Made by a program: the position numbers and the translations under genes
Notes under the pieces: model-generated
What the model was told of the DNA's origin: nothing
The model's database searches: none
Seen by the model: only the letters and a program-made list of their open reading frames with translations
Shown: positions 22,098 to 31,764 of the stretch, one piece after another
Layout: every line of letters begins with the position of its first letter
How positions within the stretch are numbered: the first letter of the stretch is position 1
Assembly (NCBI RefSeq): GCF_000005505.3
Contig: NC_016132.3
Location: 248,001 to 312,000, forward strand
Reading direction: 5' to 3'
From: Brachypodium distachyon
Taxonomy: Eukaryota > Streptophyta > Magnoliopsida > Poales > Poaceae
Length of the DNA stretch: 64,000 nucleotides

Positions 22098-23128
22098 TAT
22101 TTGATAGTATACATACTATATTTGTTTCAATTAAATTCATCAAATTCAAAGTAGGAGTAGAAGAAAGAAGTAACGGACTGAAATAGAGTGGTGCCCAACG
22201 AGTAGGTTGGCGAGAAAGTAACGGAGAAGTAAGATATTAAAGAATGAAATTCTAACCGTGGCACATTCATACATGTTAGAGTATCGCTCGTGACGAATAT
22301 TTAGGCCGGCCCATGTGTGTAATTCCTGAAAATTCTCGGAGACACGTTACGTTAAAGTGGCATGAGAGTGCAAAGTTTAGCACGCTCTTTTTCCGTTGCG
22401 CATGAGGTGCGGCCGACACCTTTAGAGAACGAGAAGGAGACGCAACAACCTCCGTGTGTTGATTCCCTTCCTTCACGTTGCGCACCACGTCGTATGGAGC
22501 AGGTTTGAGTTCTGGCTCACCAGCTTACACGGGTTCGAGTTCAGACGCACCACGTTGAGAATTGAATCTAAGGGCATCTCCAAGCGCACCAGCGGCAAAT
22601 GATAGCCACTCGTCCTTTTTTGTTCGCGGACAAAATAAAAGTAGTAATTAAATCGGATTTTTCATATTTAATGTTACAAGTCCATTTATCCGCGGTCATT
22701 TCAAATGTTAGCCAAATTTAACTTTCGTTTGACAAACCGGCAGAAGCGGATTCCAACGAAATTGAGCGCACTCTACGGGGGGTCCTTTTCCGTCCCTCTC
22801 CCTCGGTACGACGGACGATTCCTTGCCTCTTTACCTACCTCCAATCCTAGTCTAGCACTTCACTCCACTCTCCAACACACGGACGACCCCCACGCCGCCG
22901 GCCTCGGAGAAGAAGCCGCACCCGCCGCCGCCTTCTCCAGCCAGCCTACAGTAATAACCTCCCCCCTTTCGTCTCCTCCCGCCCGCCCGCATCCAATCCA
23001 ACCCGACCTGGCCCACCCACCCGCAAACCCCGCGTCGTTTCCTCTTACTCCTCCCGCACCGCTCGCGTTTCCATAACCCCCACCCACATCAACGCCATCC
23101 GCATCCCCACTGGTGCGTGGGACCCGCG

Positions 23129-26065
23129 ATGGAAAACCCAGCGGCAGCGGAAGCGGCGGCGGCGGCCGACCCGGAAACCCTAGCCGCCGGGGAGCTGGTG
23201 TGGGCCAGGACCAAGGGCCGCGGCCACTGGTGGCCCGCGCGCCTCGCCGCCGCCTCCCCCGCCGCATCCCGCGCCGCGCCCGTCTGCTTCTTCGGGGACC
23301 ACGACGACGACGGCGGCAGCGACCCCCGCCGCGCCACGCGGCTTAAGCGCTTCTTGGATGCCCAAGACGAAGACGCCGACGCGATGGCCCGGGCCAGCAC
23401 GGCCCGCCCCTTCCTCGCCGCCGTCGACGCCGCGCACGCCGCCGCCGTCGCGCTCCTCTGCAGGGACCTCACCTGCGCCTGCGCCTCTCCTCCTCCGTCC
23501 TCGGAGGAGGCGGCGGCGGCACCTGAGGTCGTCGTCGTCGTCAGCGGCGTGGCGAACATGGCCCCCGCGGAGTTCCTGGCCGCGCTCCGCGACGGCGCCG
23601 CGCTGGACGCCTCGACCGTGGGGCTGGCGGCCCGCGCGAGGCTCAAGAGCTGGGTCCGCGCCCTCGCCCAGGGCTGGGGCCCTGCCGGCCCCGGCCGCTA
23701 TCTGCGCCGCTCGGTCGAGGAGCTCGTCGACAAGATCGACCTTGACGTGCTGGCGGTGGATGACAAAGACGACGATGACGCTGCCGTGGAGGAGGATGAA
23801 GAGGAGGAGAAGGCGGTGGTGGTGGAGCGGCTGCAGGAGACGCCCGCGCAGAGGCGGCGTAGGGTCACCAAGCTGATGGAGGAGCTGGATGGAGGGGAGG
23901 AGGTCGCCGACGACGACCAGAAGGAGGACGAGGACAATGGCAGTGGAGACCCTGGGACGGCAGGGCTGTCCTCGAGGCGGGAGCGGAAGAAGAGCAAGTA
24001 CCTCTCGCCGCCCTACACCAATCCAGGAGGGTTTACCATCATCGAGAAGCTGGATGATCTGCCAAAGGAGTTGCTGCTGCCTAGTGCTGGTAAAGATAAC
24101 AAGAAGAAGGCGTTGCTGGACAATGTCGGTGTGCGGGAGGTCTTGTTGCTGGTTTGTCGCTTTGGGAAGGATGTCTTCCATAAGAACAAGTTCCCCAAGG
24201 CTGCCGAGGGGTTCCTTGCTTTGCGTAGAAGCTCGCTGCACGTTGAGGGTGCTGATCATGGGTCCTATGTGGAGCATAAATGTCCGGCAGCGGGTACTGA
24301 TGCCAAAGCTGCTGCAGACGTTGCTGGTCTGGTGTCTGGTTCATGTGCTGATCCGAAACAAGGGAAGGGTGCATTGAAGAGGTGTAGAAAGAACGATCAA
24401 GATGGGAATGGTGGTTCTTCTATTAAGAGGAAGATGAAGAAAACCTCTCTCACGAGTCCAGCGGAGAACGTTCTTGTAAAAGCCAGTGAGGATGCTACTG
24501 GTTTGGTTTCCCATTCATCTGCTGATCTGAAACAAGGGAAGAGTGTATCGAAGAGGAGTAGGAAGAAGGATAATGATGAGAATGGTGGTTCTTCTGTCAA
24601 GGGGAAGAAGATGGGGAAAGCCTCTCCAATGGTTACTCCTCTTGAATGTCCAGCGGAGAATGTTTCTGTAAAAGCCAGTGAGGGCATTGCTGGTTTGGTT
24701 TCTGATTCATGTGCTTCTCCGAAACAAGGGACATCTGTAGTGAAGAGGGGTAGAAAGAAGGGTCAAGAGGGAAGCGTCGCTTCTCCTATCAAGAGGAAGA
24801 AGATAGAGAAAACCTCTCCAACTGCTACTCTTGGCTGTGGCGTAGTAATTACTCCTGCTGTTCCTATCAGGCAAGTTAGAGCAGAAGATATAAGAAGCGA
24901 GGTGAAAACAGGCGGTGTTGCAAAGGACATTGGAGTTGGGATTCTGGATCAGAAGAACAAGTTGATGACTACAAGTCCTGTTTCAGCTGCAACCTCTGGA
25001 GGAATAAAATCAGGAGAGAAGCAGGACCAAGCAGATTGTGGATCTGCTGTGAAGACACCAGTGAATGCTTTGCCTAGCAAATCTGCAGAAAAGCATGACA
25101 GTGGTACCGTGGAAGCAACAGAATCAGGAACTGGTATGAATGCTCAGACTGTTATTGCAGATGTGCCTGTGAGAACAGTTGAAGCAACAAAATCAGCAAC
25201 TGATATGAATGCACAACCTGTTATTGCAGATGAGCCTGTGAGAATTGTTCAGGCTGAAGCAACAAAGCCTGAAACTGGTATTCAGGTTGATATGAATGTC
25301 CAAAGTGGTATTGTCGATGTGCCTGTCAGAAGTGTGGAAGTGAGTACTGTCCTAGAAACTGATGCTTCTCTGGAGGCAACGGTGCCAGAAATGCAGAAGC
25401 AAGTGGAGGTGGTCACTCCTGGAACAAATGTCATGGCAATGAGCCACACACTTGCAGATGACGGTCAAAAGGGTGAACAACCTGAACAGAAGAAGACAGC
25501 TTGTGAGGCAATTGCAAATCATTTCCCTGCAAAAGCTTCTAATGGAACCGGCCCTTACCCACCTAATTCTACTCCTAAGAGGAAGAAGAAAGAAACTGCA
25601 CAGTACTTTGCACATCCAGCAGAGATTCTGTTGGAATTCACGCCGGGTGTCATCCTCCCTTCCAAAGAGGAACTAATCTCTGCATTCAGCAAGTTTGGCT
25701 CCTTGATCGAGTCTGAGACTGACATTTTAAAAGATGCCTTCAGCGCACGTGTCGTGTTTGGAAAAAGTGCAGAAGCTGAGGCAGCCTACAACAAGCGAGA
25801 AGCCGTCGGTGTGTTCGGCCAGTTTGGGCCTCCTTTTGCCACCCTAAAGAGGCTTACTTATCTTCCCGCAACCAAGCTGAGCATCCCTCCTCCGCGTTCA
25901 CCTGCTGCTTCGAAACCTTCGCTCCTGGACATGAAGAAAAACCTCGAGAACATGATCTCATCGCATGGCACGAACCCGAACCTCCTGAGTCAGATGCAAG
26001 GGCTCCTGTCGCAGGTTGAGAAGATGGTGGCCGGGTCCTCTAGCGCTACGAGCACTCCTCCTTAG
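23129..26065 (+). CDS. PWWP-domain protein with RRM-like C terminus
   Basis: An intronless frame of 978 residues runs from MENPAAAEAAAA. An upstream GTG at 23117 is open but is not a likely plant start. The PWWP domain is at residues about 20-110: AAGELVWARTKGRGHWWPAR, with the HWWPA core at 33-37, then VCFFGDHDDD. PWWP domains read methylated histone tails and bind DNA, so a chromatin-bound nuclear role is likely. An acidic stretch (VEEDEEEE) and Lys-rich nuclear signals follow. The middle is low-complexity with two repeat families. Near residues 825-915 is an RRM-like fold (AEILLEFTPGVILPSKEELI, FSARVVFGKSAEAEAAYNKR), as in plant PWWP proteins of the PDP type. A coiled helical tail ends the protein. 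Related plant PDPs assist Polycomb or flowering control; this role is inferred from family only. Confidence 0.88.
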   Translation: MENPAAAEAAAAADPETLAAGELVWARTKGRGHWWPARLAAASPAASRAAPVCFFGDHDDDGGSDPRRATRLKRFLDAQDEDADAMARASTARPFLAAVDAAHAAAVALLCRDLTCACASPPPSSEEAAAAPEVVVVVSGVANMAPAEFLAALRDGAALDASTVGLAARARLKSWVRALAQGWGPAGPGRYLRRSVEELVDKIDLDVLAVDDKDDDDAAVEEDEEEEKAVVVERLQETPAQRRRRVTKLMEELDGGEEVADDDQKEDEDNGSGDPGTAGLSSRRERKKSKYLSPPYTNPGGFTIIEKLDDLPKELLLPSAGKDNKKKALLDNVGVREVLLLVCRFGKDVFHKNKFPKAAEGFLALRRSSLHVEGADHGSYVEHKCPAAGTDAKAAADVAGLVSGSCADPKQGKGALKRCRKNDQDGNGGSSIKRKMKKTSLTSPAENVLVKASEDATGLVSHSSADLKQGKSVSKRSRKKDNDENGGSSVKGKKMGKASPMVTPLECPAENVSVKASEGIAGLVSDSCASPKQGTSVVKRGRKKGQEGSVASPIKRKKIEKTSPTATLGCGVVITPAVPIRQVRAEDIRSEVKTGGVAKDIGVGILDQKNKLMTTSPVSAATSGGIKSGEKQDQADCGSAVKTPVNALPSKSAEKHDSGTVEATESGTGMNAQTVIADVPVRTVEATKSATDMNAQPVIADEPVRIVQAEATKPETGIQVDMNVQSGIVDVPVRSVEVSTVLETDASLEATVPEMQKQVEVVTPGTNVMAMSHTLADDGQKGEQPEQKKTACEAIANHFPAKASNGTGPYPPNSTPKRKKKETAQYFAHPAEILLEFTPGVILPSKEELISAFSKFGSLIESETDILKDAFSARVVFGKSAEAEAAYNKREAVGVFGQFGPPFATLKRLTYLPATKLSIPPPRSPAASKPSLLDMKKNLENMISSHGTNPNLLSQMQGLLSQVEKMVAGSSSATSTPP
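24280..24840 (+). repeat. Three imperfect internal repeats in the PWWP gene
   Basis: Three copies of a unit of about 60 codons follow each other. Each has a GLVS....C/S-A-D/S-x-KQG core, then a KR-RKK block, then a basic KRK/KGK block ending in a Ser/Thr-rich part and PAEN-V-VKASE. The units begin at about 24330, 24510 and 24690. They are encoded tandem repeats inside one exon. Confidence 0.75.
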
Positions 26066-26516
26066 GCCCCTGCTGTATGCACTTATGAATCAGGCTTCTC
26101 CCTAGCTCATGATCTTGATAGTCGGTGCTGGCTGTATTTTGTTAATTAATTAGAGCTGCTTATTTCCAGTTTTAGATAAATTAGACCTGTCGATCGGTTC
26201 AGCAGTTATGGTCTGATGAAACTCATGCGAATGGTAGACGGTGTTATCATGTCCCTGCTTCTTGTGCCTGGTTTATGTCCGAATCGCAGTTTTTTTTCCT
26301 GCCCCTCATATTAGCATGAGAATCATGTCATGTTTTTTCCTGTGGTGTCATGTGGTTACACTCTGTATATACAGTTGCGGGGGGCAGTAGGATTTTACCC
26401 TGCTGGACCTGAACTGTTTGCATACATCGACCTGGGAGAGTTGAATGTGGCCGTGATATCTGATGATCTGATCAGACACTAGCACCTCTTAGATGCCTGT
26501 GTTGTGCTTATTAGTA

Positions 26517-26560
26517 CTCCCTCCGATTCATAATAAGTGTCGTTGATTTAGTTCAAAGTT
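26517..26560. mobile_element. Truncated Stowaway left end
   Basis: CTCCCTCCGATTCATAATAA preceded by TA matches the terminal sequence of a common grass Stowaway family, similar to the complete element at 38198-38260. No matching right end is found nearby, so the element appears broken. Confidence 0.6.
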
Positions 26561-26901
26561 GGGTGTAGGTCACTGGTTTACACTTGGAAGGTCTGAACTT
26601 GGCTGAGAGGGAGATGAGAACAGGTAAAATGAGCTTTATTTATTTTTCTTGTTGACACGTCAGAGATTTTGCTTTCTGGGCAAAAATCTCTCGAATTTTG
26701 TTCGAAATTGGCTCGTTGTAGTTCGGTGTCAACTCTTTATATGTCAACACTCTCAGGATCGACTCAGTTTGGAACCAGTTAAAAGCATAGCTTGAACTGA
26801 GTTTTGAGCTTGTGTTCAGCAGAACCTGAGCTGAATTCCAGCTAAATTCACGGAACACACATTTGCCATGGTTTGCAGCTTTGTGGACGGGCCCTCAGAC
26901 C

Positions 26902-26956
26902 GGCCCAGCCCAATAGCTTGGCGAGTGGCGATTTCGTTTCCGCGCAGCCCGGCCCA
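26902..26956 (+). promoter_or_regulatory. Site II-like motifs upstream of MED17
   Basis: GGCCCA (26902), AGCCCA (26907) and GGCCCA (26951) are clustered about 240-290 bases upstream of the MED17 ATG. On the opposite strand they read TGGGCY, the TCP-type site II element frequent in plant housekeeping promoters. Confidence 0.4.
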
Positions 26957-27191
26957 GCCCGCCCCGCTTTAGTCGAAGAGCAGACCACCCGCTGCGAGCT
27001 CCAAAGACCCCCACCCTTCCTCTTCCTGCCTCCGCTCGCCGCCGATCCCGCGGCTCGCCGGCGGCTACTACTACCTACCACTCTCGACCTCGAGTGGGGA
27101 ACTCCACGGCTGCGTCGCACGCCCAGCACCCCCCCGCCTGCCCCCCTTCGTCCCGATCTAGCCCGCCGCTGAAAGGCAGGAGCAAGGGCAA

Positions 27192-30100
27192 ATGGCAGGC
27201 ATGGACGAAGGCGTCCGGCTGGACCTCGACAAGCTCCCCATCAAGCGGCTCGATGCCATCGACGAGGCCGGCAACGAGCACTACCCGCCGTAAGCCCGCT
27301 CACCCCCACCTTCTTCGCTCATCCCGCCTCCCTCGATCCGAATCGCGTGAACTCACCCGCGAGCCGCGGCTGCTGCAGGGACACCAGCAGCGAGGAGCAG
27401 CGGCTGGCCGCAATCCGCAGGGTCGACTTCTCCTGGGTCATCGAGAGGGACGCCAAGAAGGCTAAGAAGGCCGCGGAGGACACCGCGCAGCAGTCGTGGC
27501 AGTGGCAGGGCCTCATGGAGAGCCTCCAGCAGGCGCAGCAGGAGCTCACCGTCGTCCTCGACCTAATCAGCACGGTCCGTGAATGCATACACACATACAT
27601 ACAGACCTGGCACCCCCGTTGTTTCGTCAATGTGATGTTCATGATTTTCATGGTGCCCATGATAGTGCAGGTCGAAGCGAACGATGCTGTGGCCGTCACG
27701 ACAACGTCCAAGCCCAAGTCGCTGCCGAACGAAGTTCTAGATGACATGGCGGTCTCCGCGGCCACTAAGCTCCAGCGACTTCGGGTATGCTGTCTACCAA
27801 CTGTTGCCCCTGTGCTAGAAACTAGAGTATGTTCATCCAATTAGCAAAAAGACCCACCGTAGCATGGAATGAACTTATCGGATTTGTCAGCTTGGTAGCA
27901 AGAACAAGGGAGTTGAAAGAAAATGCAATAGAAAGTGTTTGAGTAGTTCATGTTTGAACTTACACCATGGACCTTATTATGCTTTCTTCTGCAATTTTAA
28001 TTTGTATTTGTTGGGCCCTCTCAGCATTTGGGACGGTACTTCAAACAATCAGCTAAAACCATGGAGCAACAGTTCCAAAAGGAGGCCAGGTTCTATGGCT
28101 CATTAATCAGGTTTGCCTTGTTGCAGGAATTGTGAATTTTGAGTATCATTTTGCTGATCTTTGTACCATAAGCACTATTGTTTATTCGCAGATTGCAGCA
28201 GAACTGGAAAGTCAAGAGGCACCGATTTGGTGCGACTGGTCCAGGAAGTGACAGCTTCATGTTTGACGTAGTTGACACATCTCAGTTAGATACAGCAGCA
28301 ATGCCCCGAATGTCGTCAATGTCTTTAGTTCCAATTGATCAAGACTCATCGGGCACTTTATCTGTACAAGTCCCGCAAAAGTCGTGCCGTTTCTTGAGCC
28401 TTCAACTCCGCGGGGATAATGCCAGCAGTGCGGAAAGCTATGCTTGCAAAATGAAAGGTATCTCAAGCACCACTTCTGCAGCGGAAAATGATGCTTTGGA
28501 GAATGATGATGTCAATAAGTCTGTCAAACATGCACATTCCATTCTTCGCAATATCCACAAGTCAATATTCGAGGAGCAGGTTGGCTAAATGCTTATGATT
28601 TGTTGAAACCCCCTTTTTTGACTAACTAGACAACCATGAAAAGTTGTTGTTCTGACAACATTTTGCCATCTTTGTTTTGTTATTGTTTATCTACACCACA
28701 TTGTACTTCGCTTACCATATGCCTTTATAGGTATTTGACATGGTGATCCGTGAGACATTTGTCCCATCTCAAGGAATCAACGTAACTGGAATGCGTGAGG
28801 ATTTTCTCCAATTAGCAATTGGCCAAGAGAACTTGTTGTGCCTTTCGCTTGAGCATTCTGGTTTGGATACTGACTCCGAAATGGAAGGCCTTGAAGAGCC
28901 CACTGATTCAGAGGATGCTTCAAATCTCGTATTAGCCACCATCAATGGGAAGCAGGAGCCTTCAAAAATGGATGCCTCAGGCCTTAACCCCAAAAGTCTG
29001 GAAATTTACTTGCTACATATGTTTCATGAGAACATTCTTAGGAAAGTCAGGGAAAAATATCGTAATATTGTTCGCTACCCGAGTCCTGCTCAGGCTGCAG
29101 GTGATGACTGTAACCTGCTAGGTCATTTCTGCATGACAGTGGCTCATAGGATATTCTCAAATAAAGTACACCTGGAGCTGGAGAGTGTGGTATAACTACT
29201 ATTGTCCTGTTGGTTCATGCAATATAATGTGGGTTTAGATTTCTGGTATTCTAATTTCTTTTACTAATGCAGGTTAGCAGGGTTCCTTATCTCCATCTGC
29301 AGTCTCTCCCTACGTGGCATTCTCGAACTTCATCCTGGTCTCTCTGCTTAAGAGTTCCGCAGCCTATTTTGGCTGCTGACCGAGTCACAAAACCTTTAGA
29401 TAATGATGAACCTAAGTACAAGTCCAGGTCACAGTTCAACACAAAGGTTATCTTGAAAGATGGCCAAATTAGTTTGATGGGTGAAGGTTCTCCAAGCATT
29501 GCTGGATCACTTACTAGGAAGCCATCCGATGGGTATTTGATAAATAGTTACAACTGTGACTTGGAAGACCTCCCAACGATGCTTCTGCAGCAGGTAAAAC
29601 TTGTGATGAAACCGTTTAAGGTATATCTGAGTATGCATCGTCAGAGATATGTTTATTCCTACTTACAATGTAATGTTGGAATGAGTGACGTGTGGCATCT
29701 CTGTGGTTGCATCTAATGTACAGCTCCTTCTGTATAGGCTCTGTTTTCCGGTTAAATATTGAAAGTGTACCCCTGTTTTGGCTTCACAGTTTTTTTTAAA
29801 AGTGTAACCCCTGCAGTTTTCCGGTTAAAACAAATATAGTGATGGAACTTTACATTCAACTAGTTAGAGTGGTGCTCTAATTGGTGTTGTCTGGACTCTG
29901 GACAGCCTCACCAATCACCATAGTTTTGAGCATCCATTGTCTTCTTTGAGACCTACTTTGACATAAGATGTTGGGGGCATGTTTGCATCTGCAGGTTGCC
30001 AGTCAAGTAATAAACTGGCTACATGAAGAAGCATTGGTTCTCGGGATGAATGTGACTAGAGATTTCCTGTGCCTTTACTTTGATCTTGACCAAGGCGATA

Positions 30101-30312
30101 CGCTCGGCCTGGTGGCACATGTTGACCCAGATGACGCCTACGGCTGCATTTCGTGGTACCTAACAATTGATCACTCAGCGAAGGACGGGAAGATGTCGAC
30201 GGATAATCCTGAGTTTGAGAAGCGTAGGTTTCTGGGGTATCTCTCTCTGGAAGTGTTGTACTCTACCCTGATGGACTTGATAAACTTGTGTAGCACCGGT
30301 GTCCACCACTAA
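27192..30312 (+). CDS. MED17: Mediator complex subunit 17
   Basis: Eight exons, 27192-27289, 27379-27574, 27671-27784, 28025-28110, 28192-28579, 28731-29189, 29273-29593 and 29995-30312, join in phase to 659 residues. MED17 is a core scaffold of the Mediator head module that links activators to RNA polymerase II in the nucleus; in plants it is also needed for small-RNA gene transcription. Recognisable segments are LDLDKLPIKRLDAIDEAGNE, RRVDFSWVIERD, LQQAQQELTVVLDLI, LPNEVLDDMAVSAATKLQRL, HLGRYFKQSAKTMEQQF and RFYGSLIRLQQNWKVKRHRF, all in the order of plant MED17. The C-terminal half with VASQVINWLHEEALVLGMNV is also conserved. Length is normal. It lies about 1.1 kb after the PWWP gene and 1.45 kb before ATM, all on the same strand. 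Confidence 0.95.
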
Positions 30313-31764
30313 AGATATGTTGTACAATGCTAGAATTCTGTAATAGTATACTAGCACCGCTAACTTGTTTGTGACAATCACATTTCTGCCCCTTGATCTT
30401 TTTGTTTTGGCTTAGGTCAATGAAATGTGCTATTGATTTTTCCATGTGCTTATTTTTGCGTCCTTGTGGCCTTGGTAACTATTAATGGGAGCAGACTTGT
30501 GTGTGATAAGATATTTATTGTTGTTCGGCAATATGGTATTGATTTTATTCATCCAGTTTTGCGTGTCTGCTGGTGTTGCATTTTGTATATGCACTGGTGC
30601 TGGATATGGAATTCTGGATGGCATGCACTTCTCTGAAAGGAGGAATACTCAGATCATGGTATGATTTGTAGGGTACAGCACTGCAGCCTTGACGATTGTA
30701 TCCCAAAGATCAACAGGTGTTGCCGTTCTCAGCAAAAAATTTTAGATAACAGAATCTCATATAGTTGAAGGTTGATATGCACCCTTCGAAAGTGGTATAG
30801 TTAATTTGTGTACATGTACACAAGTTCATGAAAAAGATACAAGTGGTATGGTTAATTTGGTATAGACTTAGAGATCGCCAAGCACTCAGCAGAAAACCCT
30901 AGCTGCCTCTCTTCTCGACAGTTATCTCGCCGGGAACTCCATTGGTTCTCCTCCTCTCCTGCCCTGGGAGAAGAAGGTGAGAGCGTGCATCCTCTAAAGG
31001 GTCATTTTGGTGATGATGGGGGCGACGACGCTAGGAAAAATGTTGCTCTGGTTAGAACATCATCTTGACATCAACTCCATTGGCATGGCGGACCTACCTA
31101 GTGAGCTTTGGAAGGTATGTAGCTCTTTGACCCGGCGGTTCGGTTGTCGTGTTGCACGTCAAAGCTCAAAGTTCAAAGTGGCTTTGACAGCGATAATGAC
31201 ACGTCAAAGTTCAAAGCGTCAAAGCTCTCTTGAGGCGGGTTCCCATTATCAACAAAGTTTAGTGCTAATTTAGACTCAACAATGCCTCTTGATGTTCTCA
31301 CTCGCAATTCGCAAGAACCACATGAAAAATGCTATAAAAAACCTAGGTACATATACACCTAATTTTTTTGAAATTTATCAGAATTCGTAATTAAGTTTCA
31401 AGAAGTTTGAAGAAAATCATATGATAGGATCTTATCTTTATACTTCCTCCGTCCGGAAATAAGTGACGTGAATTTGTATAAGAATCTATGCAAACCACGC
31501 CACTTATTTTTGGGACTGAGAGGATATATTTTATTTATATTTATAAAATATAATCATTTGCACTGGATGCAAATATCACAAAACCCATGTTCCTTTCTTT
31601 TTGGGTTCTTTTCGCTGCTTTTGCATTCCCCGCATAAACTAAACCCACCAAAACCCCCCTTCCCCCTCTCTCTCTCTCGCCCCACCAATCTCCGCCCCTC
31701 GCCGATGTCCTCCGCCGCCGCGGCCCCACCCAAACCCTAGCTCCCCTCGCCGCCGCCGGCCAGG
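30313..31764. other. Intergenic, MED17 to ATM
   Basis: About 1.45 kb contain the MED17 3' flank, short repeats of GTCAAAG around 31150-31225, one degenerate Stowaway-like element (31443-31524) and the ATM 5' leader with a CT-rich tract (about 31655-31680). No extra gene is supported. Confidence 0.55.
31443..31524. mobile_element. Degenerate Stowaway-like MITE upstream of ATM
   Basis: CTTCCTCCGTCCGGAAATAA at the left and CCACTTATTTTTGGGACTGA near the right are imperfect inverted ends, with TA on both sides. It belongs to the same family as the perfect copy at 35941-36030, but is older and mutated. It lies about 240 bases upstream of the ATM start codon. Confidence 0.65.

Larger units (their letters stand above)
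21462..23128. other. Divergent intergenic region
   Basis: About 1.7 kb separate the starts of the minus-strand Pro-rich gene and the plus-strand PWWP gene, so both promoters lie here. It contains one Stowaway-like element (22016-22097) and a pyrimidine-rich, GC-rich leader (about 22780-23128) for the PWWP gene. Confidence 0.6.
26066..27191. other. Intergenic, PWWP gene to MED17
   Basis: About 1.1 kb contain the PWWP gene 3' flank, a solo left end of a Stowaway element (26517-26560), and the MED17 promoter. The MED17 upstream part turns GC-rich from about 26880. Confidence 0.6.

Noticed and set aside
23180..24277. 365-codon minus-strand ORF
   Set aside because: Antisense of the PWWP gene; the plus frame is continuous for 978 residues and carries the real domain.
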